Source: Notamacropus eugenii
Lineage: Eukaryota; Chordata; Mammalia; Diprotodontia; Macropodidae
Assembly: GCF_028372415.1 (NCBI RefSeq)
Contig: NC_092872.1
Location: forward strand, 550,393,705-550,457,704
DNA: 64,000 bases
Reading direction: 5' to 3'
Positions 47,430 to 57,469 of this stretch are shown one piece after another; position 1 is the first letter of the stretch; the number at the start of each line of letters is the position of its first letter. The notes beneath the pieces are model-generated. The model worked only from the letters and a program-made list of their open reading frames with translations. It was not told where the DNA came from and ran no database searches. The position numbers and the translations under genes were made by a program.

Positions 47430-48780
47430 ATGCTTTGTGCTTGAAGAGCACCAAAATGACATCACCATATTGGAATTAAGGTACAGTGTTTCTGACTGTG
47501 GCTTATCAGACCAATATGAACTCAGAATGCTCTACTGCAAGTAAGGCACAAATGGTCCACAGGAACATCTGGAGTAGAGATGTCTCTAAATTTACACATC
47601 TTATGCTCCTGTGGGGTATTGCAATTCTGCTTTGCTCATAGAGTACGGCACCTTCTTTGATGAAGGCATGCCATGCTGGGAGGTCCTTTGTTCGCATCTC
47701 CCATGTCACACAATCAATTCCAAAGTTCTTCAGAGAGACCCTTAAAGTGTCCTTGTATTGCTTCTTCTTACTGCCATGTGAGCTTCTTCCTTATGTGAGT
47801 TCTCTATAAAATAGTCTTCTAGGCAAATGTACATTTGGCGTTCAAACAATGCAACCAGCCCATCAGAGTTGCACTCTGCAGTAGAGTTTGAATGCTTGGC
47901 AATTTAGTTAGTTTAAGAAAGGGTCTCAGTGTTCAGCACCTTATCTTGCTACGTGATATTCAGAGTTTTCCTAAGACAATTCAGATGGAAGCAATTCAGT
48001 TTCCTGGCATGATACTGGTATAACTGTCCAGGTTTCACAGGCATACAACAATGAGATCAGCACAACAGTTCTGCAGAATTTCAGTTTGGTAGGCAGTCTA
48101 ATACTCTTGTCTCTCCCAGACTTTCATAAGTAGCCTTCCAAACACTGAGCTAGCTCTGGCAATGTGTGTGTCATTCTCATCATTTATGTGTACATCTCTG
48201 GAAAGTATACTACCAAGATAAGCGAACTTATCCACAGAATTCAATATTTCTCCATTTGCTGTAACTGATGGTTCTATGTATGGATGGCGTGGTGCTGACT
48301 GGTGTAGAACCAGTGTTTCCTGGGTGTTAATTGTTAGGCCAAAATTAGCACGAGCAGCAGAGAATCTATCCACATTTTGTTCTATCTCAGCCTCAGAGGA
48401 TGCATTGAGTGCATAAACATCTGAGAACTAAAAAATCATGCACCAATTCTCTCTCCACTTTAGTTTTGATTTGTAGCCTTTTCAAGTTAAATAATTTACC
48501 ATCAGTGTGGTAGCTGACCTTGTTGCCATTTTCATTTTTGTTGAAGGTGTCTGACAACATTACTGAAAGCTTCATGCTAAAAATCATGGAAGCAAGCATG
48601 CAACCTTGTTTCCCTTGAGTGGTGACTAGAAAATCATGAGAGGATTGTCCTTTATTCGGAACTCAGACAAGCATACTGTTATGAAAGTGATATATGATAC
48701 TGATGGATTTAGGGCAACCAAATTTTGCCATAATTTTCCACAAACCCTCATGATTGACTATCAAAGGTCTTAGTCTAATC
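47430..48780 (-). mobile_element. RTE-clade LINE (RT C-terminal half and 3' end)
   Basis: About 1.35 kb. The minus-strand frame 48373-48098 reads DRFSAARANFGLTINTQETL, then YIEPSVTANGEILNSVDKFA, YLGS and IARASSVFGRL. This is the canonical RTE sequence following the RT active site (compare FGLTISTKKTEV, KFTYLGS, RIAKASAAFGRL). A neighbouring frame (48599-48393) gives KLFNLKRLQIKTKVERE. The expected FADDMALNASSE reads ...FSDVYALNASSEAE, so the catalytic DD is lost, and a frameshift separates the halves. The 3' end is the reverse complement of the copy at 3.8-4.3 kb. Confidence 0.82.
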
Positions 48781-48789
48781 ATGGCATTA

Positions 48790-48905
48790 GTAGGCACTGA
48801 GTGAATAAAGAACAGAGCTGACTTCTGAGCCAGGAAAGTCCTGACACATACTGGCTATGGAACCTTGGGACAGGGATTTAGCTACCCAATACTCTAGTCA
48901 ACTTG
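48790..48905 (+). mobile_element. SINE fragment
   Basis: 'gacttctgagccaggaaagt' and 'actggctatggaaccttggg' are sense MIR/Mar-1-like blocks. Confidence 0.5.
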
Positions 48906-49504
48906 CAAAGACTACACAAGTTACAGAGTACCATATTATATGAGGGAGTTTTCTCACTTGGGAGTTTCCTTTACCATTGAAATCTCAGGTCCAGCCCCAA
49001 TCTCATTGTTAGGCAATTTTTTAAAATCTGGAAATCTCACTAATAATAGGTGCTGCTAGTGTTACACCACCCTATCCATCACTTTCGTTACAGTTTTCAT
49101 TAGAATATGGCCTAAGAGTAAAAGATGGCTATTTTTTTTATATCTACCATCTCTTCAGATTGAGTCAGACACAACAACCTATCCTAAAGTGTGAATTCAA
49201 GTTGTATCATGTCATTTAAAAGTCTCATCAATGAACAATATCTATATGGAAGTTACTTTGATAACTTGACCAATCCATTTTTTTTGCAACAGTAGGATAA
49301 CTCTTCCATGCTTTTCCTTTAATTTTTAAATTTTATTCAAAGATTTATTTAAAATTTTATTTTAAAAATTTATTTAATTAAAATTTAAATCATTCCATGC
49401 CTTTTTAATCTGTGCCATTCTTATAAAACTTCATAGATGCTCTACTTAAGCTCCCCTGATGCGCTGGAGGCCTTCTTCTCATTAAAAAAAGTAATTTGCA
49501 GGTC
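48906..49504. other. AT-rich intergenic, nothing recognised
   Basis: Includes an A/T-only stretch near 49.32-49.39 kb. Confidence 0.4.
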
Positions 49505-49645
49505 AAAGTGTTGTGATGTTGTGCATAGGAAGATGTTTTTAGAGTCAGGAAAGTCTGGATTCAATTCCTACCTCTTACACATATGGGCTATGTGACTTCT
49601 GGCTATGGCTAAGTCACCTTACCCTGATATTGACAGAAGTAGTTT
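49505..49645 (+). mobile_element. SINE fragment
   Basis: 'tttagagtcaggaaagtctg' and 'gattcaattcctacctctta' with 'gctatgtgacttctggctat' are sense tRNA-SINE blocks. Confidence 0.55.
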
Positions 49646-49927
49646 CCTCTATGGAAGTGAAATCAGAAGCATAAACAAACAAAAATATTCAGGAGGATCA
49701 CTAGTACTATCAGTCTGTTGCCTACCATTCTTACTACATGACCAGACCATAATCCTATCTGGTTATATGTTTTTGAAAACGCCTTTAATGCTACTCCTGG
49801 AATGCATGCTGTTGCGGGCAATATGTAGTAGCTTATTCATGCCCACTATGCATCCTCCCATTACCTTTGGGTTACTGGTAATTTTGAGTCTTCAGAGACT
49901 GTGAGGTTCCACAGTGTGTAGATATGT

Positions 49928-49928
<1 letters not shown>

Positions 49929-50001
<73 letters not shown>
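49929..50001. repeat. (AT)n microsatellite
   Basis: About 73 bp of uninterrupted AT, self-complementary and able to form a cruciform. Confidence 0.95.
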
Positions 50002-50003
<2 letters not shown>

Positions 50004-50004
50004 T

Positions 50005-50215
50005 GACACTACTGAGTTTGAAATGGGCTGTGAAGTTCATCTATTCTAGTCCCTAGAGAATGTTTGGTGTTGAACCAGTATCGGACTAAGAATCTCCTTT
50101 CAAAACAAATAATTTGATCTTCACTTGAAAAGCTCAAGTTAGGAGGAACCCACCACTTCCCATAGAAACCTATTCTATTTTTGGATTGTTCTAATTATCA
50201 ATGTTCCTGAAGATT
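50005..50215 (-). mobile_element. CR1/L3-clade LINE 3' fragment
   Basis: 'gaagttcatctattctagtc', 'ctcaagttaggaggaaccca' and 'cacttcccatagaaacctat' follow the antisense CR1/L3 3' order. Confidence 0.55.
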
Positions 50216-50383
50216 ATAAATGACAATGCAATGGACTTTTTTTAGAAGTGAACTATTTGGGGGTCATTGAAAGGACTAGACAGTTTTTCAACTATGATCT
50301 ATCTTGATCTCCTCTGCAATTCTTGGATTAGCTCATTGTCCATCTGCCATGTTCATACAAGTAGATAGATATAGCTATACCTA

Positions 50384-50390
<7 letters not shown>

Positions 50391-50425
<35 letters not shown>

Positions 50426-50455
50426 TCTCTCTCTCTCTTTCCCTCTCCCTCTCCT
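50391..50455. repeat. (CT)n microsatellite
   Basis: About 65 bp of CT with a few CC interruptions. Confidence 0.92.
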
Positions 50456-50459
50456 TTGT

Positions 50460-50760
50460 CTTCTTCCTGGTATCCTGTTGCATGCCATAGTTTGGGCATA
50501 TTAATCTATTTTTTCCCTTCAGTGTCTATGATAGGCAAATTTCACATTATGAAGAATTCCACTTGGAGCCTTGATAATGCTTCATACTTGGAGGCAGTGA
50601 GTACAATGTCATCTGTGAATAGGTATATTTGGAGAACTTCAGCTTCAAAAGAATGCTTTAAAAAATACTTCACTTGATACCAATACTCACCTGTAATGTT
50701 GAATATTTTCAATAGTCTTGCCTTAGTTTCATATAACTATTGATTAAAGAGTGCCTTAAT
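50460..50760 (-). mobile_element. LINE reverse-transcriptase relic
   Basis: Minus-strand translation near 50580-50620 gives FTDDIVLTASKYEA, close to the RT active-site block F-A-D-D-I-V-L of RTE-like LINEs. The flanks are AT-rich and broken. Clade is uncertain. Confidence 0.45.
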
Positions 50761-51175
50761 GGCTACATTTTATTCTGACAGAAGAATCAAGAATTGACAC
50801 AGTGGGAGCTTGCAGTCTCTACATTTCTCATGGTGTGACTATTAATCTGTTGCAGAAAATAGTGGGCCAAGGTAGATTTGGGTGGCATCTGCAGAGAATA
50901 TTTATATAGACAGAGAAAAGTCATGCTCGAAACTGGAACTTCAAATGTAAATTTATTGATTTTTGAAGCCCTGTATTTGACGTACTCCTATTATCTTCCC
51001 CTTTAAAACAAAACCCTGCAAACTGTAATGTTTATGCCTTTAGTATTCTTAAAGGCCAGACAATTTGTCTTAATTTTTTTTTTTGTATGTAAATAGTTCA
51101 TAAATAAAGATGAACAGCCTGGAGAAGCTGAAAGCTTTGGACACTGCCAAGTTCAACAGGAGAGTTGCAATGCTG

Positions 51176-51178
<3 letters not shown>
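50761..51178. other. Unassigned gap before the GA tract
   Basis: No repeat or exon recognised. Confidence 0.35.
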
Positions 51179-51241
<63 letters not shown>

Positions 51242-51473
51242 GAGACAGAGAGAGGAAGAGACAGAGAGAGAGAGAGAGGAAGAGAGAGAGAGGAAGAGAG
51301 AGAGAGAGGAAGAGACAGAGACAGAGAGAGAGAGAGAGGAAGAGAGGGGAGGAAGAGGGGGGAGAGAGGGGGGGAGAGAAAGAGAGAGGCAGAGAGAGAG
51401 ACAGACAGAGAGGGAGAGAAAGAGAGAGAGAGAGAGAGAGGAAGAGAGGGGGGGAAGATGGGGGGAGAGGAGG

Positions 51474-51534
<61 letters not shown>

Positions 51535-51694
51535 GAAGAGACAGAGAGAGGAAGAGAGAGAGAGGAAGAGAGAGAGAGAGGAAGAGACAGAGACAGAGAC
51601 AGAGAGAGAGAGGAAGAGAGGGGAGGAAGAGGGGGGAGAGAGGGGGGAGAGAAAGAGAGAGAGAGAGAGGCAGAGAGAGAGACAGACAGAGAGG

Positions 51695-51772
<78 letters not shown>

Positions 51773-51811
51773 GAGAGGGGGGGAAGATGGGGGGAGAGGG
51801 GGAGGAGAGAA

Positions 51812-51850
<39 letters not shown>

Positions 51851-51870
51851 CAGAGAGACAGAGAGAGGCA
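51179..51870. repeat. (GA)n-rich homopurine tract with internal duplication
   Basis: About 690 bp of A and G on the + strand, broken only by scattered C in GACAGA units. Diagnostic irregular blocks occur twice: 'ggaagagaggggaggaagag' at about 51339 and 51612, 'ggcagagagagagacagaca' at about 51388 and 51669, and 'gaagagagggggggaagatg' at about 51441 and 51770. Offsets of 273, 281 and 329 bp indicate a duplicated segment (about 51238-51530 and 51533-51830) whose GA runs then changed length. The 400- and 288-codon Glu/Arg frames here are artefacts. Confidence 0.95.
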
Positions 51871-52483
51871 AGACGATTCTTTCTCAGGGCGCTGGGCATT
51901 TAATCCAATCCGTTGGCTCCACGAAGACGAAGGTCCACTCTACCAAGGCCGGCTTCCCAGGACACACGAAGTCAGTGCAGCCCTCAAACCCGCTCTCCCC
52001 ACACAGGCACCGCCAGGTGGGGGCTGGGTGACAGCGAACGAGACATCCAGAAGCAACAGGAGTTGGTTTCGGCCCCGGCCCCCCGACCCCCCGGGCCGCG
52101 GAGGAGAGTCCGCGGTCGGTCGGGAGCAGCGTCCGCTGCTGCCCAGATGCCTCCTCGGCCGAGCCCCTCGACCTCCTGCCAAGGACTCGGAGTCGAAGGG
52201 ACGCTCGGGATCCTTTGTGTGCCTGCCACCCCATTACCCTTTGTTATCCGTAGCCCCTCCCAGCCAAAAGGGGGAGTGTTGGGGACCCGACCACAAGAAT
52301 GACTTTATTTAGGGTTTTTAGGGGGGCGTCGAGGAAGAGCGCCCAAAGACGTCTTTCCCACTCTCGAGTCCGCCCACCCCTTCACGCTCCGGCTTTCGCG
52401 AGGGGAAAAGGAGCGCGACGTGGGGGGGGGAGTAGGTGAGGGGGGGAGTGAATTCATCCCCACACCCAGACGCTCCCCCCCTT

Positions 52484-52537
52484 ATTGGTTAGCGTCCTCT
52501 GATTGGCTGAGGGGTCTGCACGTTGCGCTGGGATTGG
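52484..52537 (+). promoter_or_regulatory. Cluster of three inverted CCAAT (NF-Y) boxes
   Basis: ATTGG at 52484-52488, 52502-52506 and 52533-52537, spaced 18 and 31 bp. The middle one is in the preferred context 'ctgattggct'. NF-Y binds such boxes, typically 60-100 bp upstream of the start site, and clusters with about three helical turns between sites are typical. Confidence 0.65.
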
Positions 52538-52596
52538 GCAGCGGGGCTGTCCGGCGCGTGAGTGTGGGAGCTGGGGAGGGGGCGTAGGCGCGTTTG

Positions 52597-52968
52597 ATGG
52601 GCTTTTTTCGGGGGGAGCTGTCAGAAGGGGAGGAGGCCCGAGAAGCTGGGCGTCCAGAGCTCGGTCTGGCGGGGTCAGGTCGGACCGGAGGCGATGTGGA
52701 TGTCCGGGGGGGGTGGGGTCTGAGGCGGGGCGGAGCCCAGGAGCGGCGGCGGCGGCGGCCAGAGGGGCGGGACGTGCCTGGTCCCCGCCCCCTCCTCCTC
52801 TTCTTTCTCCCCCTCCTCCTGCAAGCTGCGAAAGGGGCCGGAGAGGCGGCGGCGGCGGCGGCGGCGGCGGCCGGCAGCTCCATCCCCATCTTCCTCCTCC
52901 TCCTCCTCCTCCTCCTCTTCTTCGTCCGCCCGCGAGGCTTCCTCCGCCTCGGGAGCGGGCTCACCTAG
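52597..52968 (+). other. Candidate upstream ORF in the 5' leader (123 codons)
   Basis: ATG at 52597, TAG at 52966-52968, ending 58 nt before the MBOAT2 ATG and in a different frame. The product would begin MGFFRGELSEGEE and contain nine Ala (from the GGC repeat) and eight Leu (from the CTC repeat). It exists in mRNA only if transcription starts upstream of 52597. I treat it as a possible regulatory uORF, not a protein gene. The repeat-driven composition argues against a functional peptide. Confidence 0.35.
52845..52917 (+). repeat. (GGC)9 and (TCC)n trinucleotide repeats in the 5' leader
   Basis: Nine GGC units at 52845-52871, then about nine TCC/CTC units at 52892-52917. Both lie in the probable 5' UTR of MBOAT2. 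GGC repeats in 5' leaders are a known class of unstable repeat; here the length is short. Confidence 0.9.
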
Positions 52969-53026
52969 GGAGCGAGTGAGGGGGCAGACAGGAGGGCGGG
53001 CGGGCTGGGGAGACGAGGCTTCGGCC

Positions 53027-53104
53027 ATGGCTACTACCACCAGCACCACCGGCTCCACCCTGCTGCAGCCCCTCAGCAACGCGGTGCAGCTGCCCATAGA
53101 CCAG
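53027..53104 (+). CDS. MBOAT2: MBOAT2 exon 1 (N-terminal 26 codons, partial gene)
   Basis: The product is the N-terminus of membrane-bound O-acyltransferase 2, a multi-pass ER lysophospholipid acyltransferase that transfers acyl chains, preferentially oleoyl, to lyso-PE and related lysophospholipids. The exon ends TGSTLLQPLSNAVQLPIDQ. As I recall it, human MBOAT2 has the same text and continues VNFVVCQLF; the start here, MATTTST, has one Thr more than human MATTST. The ATG has a strong Kozak context (G at -3 and +4: ggccATGG). The exon stops in phase 0 at CAG|GT. The catalytic His and Asn and all membrane spans lie in later exons, which I did not find in this window; human intron 1 is tens of kb long. 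The paralogue MBOAT1 has a similar but distinct N-terminus (TGSTYLHPLSE). Confidence 0.92.
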
Positions 53105-53110
53105 GTATCC
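53105..53110 (+). other. Splice donor of MBOAT2 exon 1
   Basis: CAG|GTATCC. The -3 to +3 positions fit the consensus, but +4 to +6 (TCC) do not, so the donor looks weak. The boundary is placed from the protein match, which ends at ...PIDQ. Confidence 0.75.
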
Positions 53111-56100
53111 CTGTCGGGGGTCGCGCTCCCCACGACCCTCCCCCCTGCCCCGCCCCCGCCCCTCCCTGCCGGTTCGAGGTACCAGTAAAGGCAACGAAGT
53201 CTGGGCGTCGGGTGGCTTTTTAGTCTTTATCCTCCCTCCCCCAATTAATTGCACAGGAATCTGGGGGGGGGGGGTAGGTCAGGGGAACATCCTCCCCCCC
53301 ACTATCCGGTGCGCTTCTCCCCTGGAGCGAGGGAGAGGGCGATAAACCTATTATTGTGCAGTCACAGCGATCCCCTCTGTGCCCATCTCTTGTCTCCAGT
53401 CTCCCCAGCCCCCATCTCTGTCCGCACCCCCCACCCCGCCTTGGCTTTCGGGCGGGGGCCGCCGATGGGCAAGAGCGCTTGTTCCAAGCACGTTGTGGCG
53501 GCTGTGTATGAGACGCGCATGGGTTGGGGGGCGTAGGGGGGTGGTGGTGGTGACAGTGATGATGATGGTGGAAATGTGCTTCCCTTCCTCGCTGTGGGGT
53601 CCGGGCAGGGTGCGCGCACCCCCAATGCCTAGCCTGTAGCTGCTTTCCTAGCGAGGATGTGCCCGGGTTTGTGGGGGTGCCGAAATCGGGACTTGGGGTG
53701 CTCCAGCGCCTCTGCCTGGTTCGCCCAGCTGTGCAGAGAGCGCGGAGCCTCCGGGCCACCCCCCTACCCCACCCCTTGCGCGGGTGCACCTGTACGGGTG
53801 CATTGGAGCTTGAGGGTGTAGCTGTCCAGTGAAGGGATGGTGGACGGGTGCGTTTGTAGGTGTTACACTTTTCCTACAGTGACATGCTAACAGGCATCAG
53901 TTTTAGGACCACTTTGGGGTAGGGAGAAGTAAGGCAGAAAAGTGGGAATCTAGTTTCCCAGCAGAAATATGCGTTTAGTTTTTTCATCTAAAAGGAAGGA
54001 ACCCACAGAGGTGCTTTGATGTAGACGTGCATAGGTAGAATTTACATGCATCCTGATTTTACCTTACGTGGAGAAGAAATATTGAGGGATAGACGGTTCC
54101 AGGAAAGCATTATTAATTTTATTTTTAAAAAAAGTTTGAGTAGTGTTATTTGTGAGGAGACACTTTGGAGGTATTGCTAACTGCGGACAGGTTAGGAAAT
54201 TATTCCGATTCCAAGTCCAAAGGTAATTAATTTTCAATTCTATCTTAATGTTGTTACAAATGTGCCATGATCTGGTAAAGCAGCAGGACTTTGTTAGATA
54301 AATATTACAGGGTGTTCATGAATTGCCCTTGATCTTTAATGTGTTTCTTTCATTGATGTCAGGAGGAATTTCACATATGGTTAAGAAGGGGTTAGGAGAT
54401 ATGACCCCTATTTTTGAAACTGCTTTTTACTAGGCTTCTTCACCTAGAGAATATGTCAGTGGGTTTGGCAAGCTTTTAAAGAATATCAAGCCCCAATAGG
54501 CGAAAAGTTAAAGCTTTTTGAAATTTTCTGAGCATTTGTTTAATTAATTTAAGCTGAAACAGTTTTATTATTTGAAATTCAGCCGTTGCTGGTTTTTAAA
54601 CTTCAACTGAACTTCAGATAAATTGTTTTAAATAGAAGTAATGGAGTAAGTGTTTGGATTACACCATATTGTTTTTGATTAGCAAAAAAAAAATTTAAAT
54701 GAGGTACCCCCCCCACCCTTGTGTTGAATATCAATAATGCTTAGCATTCTTACAAATTGAAATTTATTTCCTAATATTAATCCTGTGGTGCAGGAAAATG
54801 TTATTCACTGTTGTTGTCCCAGGTGGTAAAAATTGAATTTACTGGTAAAGACCAAGGAGTTCAATGAAGATCACTTTGTGTTTTAAAATAGTTTCTAACT
54901 TATGTTCTGTAGTTTCCAAATAGTTCCATATTCCAAATGGAATATGACTTTCATTGTTTCACATCCTTGACTTTACTAAGTTGCTGCTTCTATCACCCAA
55001 CCTGGAGTGTGTTTCATGTAGCGTATATCAAGGATTGCCCTCATATCTGTGGAGTAGCGTCAGATAACTTACTTTCTTGATCACAGCTACAGACAACCTC
55101 CATGTTCACCTGTTGTAATGCAACCAGTGAGAAAACATTATTTCTTTTCTATCTATAATTTAATATTTGTATATGACTTTTTAACTTTCACTCTATTTAG
55201 TTGTTTTTCTTCTCTATAATAGACTTTTTAAACTCAGTTGTGTTGAAATCAACAGGAGAATCAAGGGAAGAAAAAGGCTTAATAAAAGTCAAATTCTTGA
55301 CCATCCGTAGGTGATCTCTAAACCTGTGAGATTTGCCTTTCTCTTGGAACCTTTGACTGGATAATGTAAAATCTTTTGTCTTTATTATAGATTTATTTAT
55401 TTAATCATGAATTTGAATTGTGGGAAAATTTATTTTTTCTAATTAGACATTGATGAAGAATATAGGGTAGTCATTGCATAAGATCTTTTTATAATGGTTA
55501 TGTGGTTATAAAAATTGTTTCTTTGAATAGTAACCTAAGTAATAACTTAACCTAAACATTAGCCAAGGCTTTAAGAAATTGATGCAGATTTTTAAATAGC
55601 TGACACTTGAGAGTTGTAAAAATGTTAATTTTAACATTGAAATTACTGTTAATCATTATTTGGACATCACACACCCATATATACACACATAAGTACATCT
55701 ATACATACATATATATGTATACATGTTTCCTAGAAAAGGAACCTTTAACAAGGAAAAAAATTATTATTATCACAGTGAAAATAGTGAGTTGGTTATAACC
55801 AGAATAGTGTGAATCAGTATAGGATAAACTGGGAAATGAAAGGTGTTAAAATATTATCTGTTAGCATGTGTTAATTTTGTGTCAATTAATTTTACTATAC
55901 AAACTTAGGAAATTATAAAATACATTGAAGGTACAAAAAAGCAAAGATACATCAGGGTAAGAAAAATAACTTTTCATGGCATTAATGAATATAGAATGAA
56001 TTAGAATTTAAGTAAAATAAGAAAATAAGGAAGATTTTAGAATCAAGGTTTAAAAAGCACAAAAGAGTTGAAAGAAAAATTTTACATAAGAATGAAGTTG

Positions 56101-56274
56101 ATTAAGTTGGCAAGTCTTTCTTGGATTGATTTATGTATTTTATCAGTATGAGTTTGAATGATGTAATTACATCTTCAGATTATCATCTTGGACAACCCCT
56201 GTTTATATATTTCCTTAAATTCACTAGAAAGGGTATTTACCCAGTTTATTTCACCAATTCATTCTTACCAAGCA
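53111..56274 (+). other. MBOAT2 intron 1, proximal part
   Basis: CpG-rich to about 53.85 kb, then AT-rich and nearly free of recognisable repeats to 56.27 kb. A run of TA/CA/TATA repeats lies near 55.66-55.72 kb. No exon was found. Confidence 0.6.
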
Positions 56275-56460
56275 GGGGAGGCAATGTGGGGTTATGCGGG
56301 AGTCAATAGAACCTTGATCTCAGAACCCCACCTCCAAGACATACTGACTGTGTGACCTGGGCCAGTCACTAAAGTGTTTTAGGCAACTCTGTAAGACAGT
56401 AAATTGCTGAAAAGATGCTGATCTGCATTGGGGGAAGCACTTTGCAAATCTGAGAGTTCC
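56275..56460 (+). mobile_element. tRNA-derived SINE in intron 1
   Basis: 'actgactgtgtgacctgggc', 'cagtcactaaagtgttttag' and 'gcattgggggaagcactttg'. Sense, degenerate head 'ggcaatgtggggttatgcgg'. Confidence 0.55.
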
Positions 56461-57469
56461 CTATACTAGAGGAATCACAGCCTAGGCCCTATCTTTGTTC
56501 TCAACAATAAGATCTTATTTAGTGAATCATTTACCCTGTGGAATCTAGGAGAAAAGCAACTTCCATCTTTCTTTAGTGACCTTAAAGTTGAAATAAAAAT
56601 AAATATGCAGATGAAGTATATGAGGCTTAAACATTCGAAGGATTCAGCATCCTTATTGCTTTCTCCAGACCTTGTACTGTGAACTTATTTCCGAAATTAT
56701 CTTTAGTGGGTGGATATTGATAAAAAAGTTCATAGACAAAGTTTTAAAGATAAATTTGAAAGAAAAGAAGTTCTGCAAAAAGGAAAGGATGAATGTGCGT
56801 TCTAAAAGAGAATCAGCTTGTGTCTCTGACCATTAATATAGTTGTATTTTAAAGGAGATCAAAGGACAAAGTGAATGCAAAAATGAGATGAATAATAACA
56901 AAGAAAAGATATTTCTAGTTAAGCTTCTTTTTTAGAGTGCTTTTAACTACTAAATTTTTTGAGAGTAGTAAGCTGCTTGTAACTTATTTATCCTTATAAT
57001 TATCTGAAGAATTTCTAAATGGGGATGGTCACTTTTCCATATTTTTGTTTTTCAGCCATTTTCTTTAGGAACAATTGGTATTAGTGCTGTCACAATTGAG
57101 CAGGTATCTCTACAGTCTGATATTTAACATGGCATGTTTGACAAAAAATCAGTGAGAAATGGCTCAAGTTAGAGTATGGGGTCACTTTTTTGGGGGAGAT
57201 CATGTTAATCCTTTGTTTTTTTGTGTGTTTGAGTAGGTACTGTTTGATAAAGGAAGATGATACTTGAAAAGAAGGAAGGGAACCCCTTAAATTTTTTGAC
57301 TTACATTGATTTCACTTCATTCTATAACTTTTTCATCTATTTTGTACTCACTTTTATTTTAAATAATTAAGCTACTCTTACTCTCAATTGCTTTTGCTTC
57401 CTGATTATATAATGCATCTTCTATGATTTTCTGAGTTTGTTATATATTGTCTTTGAAAAAAATGCTTTA
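56461..57469. other. Intron 1, unique-looking
   Basis: About 1 kb without recognisable repeat blocks. No exon seen. Confidence 0.4.

Larger units (their letters stand above)
51875..53850 (+). promoter_or_regulatory. CpG island / MBOAT2 promoter region
   Basis: GC content and CpG density rise abruptly after the GA tract and fall near 53.85 kb. No TATA box precedes the exon. It holds three ATTGG (inverted CCAAT) motifs, GC boxes (ggcggggcgg 52724-52733; ggggcgg 52764-52770; ccccgcccc 52783-52791), G-rich runs at 52421-52446, and an unverified CTCF-like match 'ccgccaggtggggg' at 52010-52023. This is the usual dispersed-start architecture of a housekeeping-type gene. The transcription start is probably in about 52.55-52.75 kb, by distance from the CCAAT cluster. 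Confidence 0.82.

Noticed and set aside
1-51000. A second host gene, such as an upstream neighbour (ASAP2 side)
   Set aside because: No frame shows a known domain or paired splice sites. All coding-like text found belongs to LINEs.
51110-52312. 400-codon frame rich in Arg/Glu repeats, and its 288-codon and minus-strand Leu/Ser partners
   Set aside because: These are translations of the GA microsatellite, where any frame stays open. They have no domain, and each frame runs out of the tract only into GC-rich DNA where stops are rare.
52482-53789. Long open frames on both strands in the CpG island (for example 152-189 codons, minus strand)
   Set aside because: High GC makes stops rare. The products are Arg/Pro/Gly-rich low complexity and overlap the recognised MBOAT2 exon or its leader.
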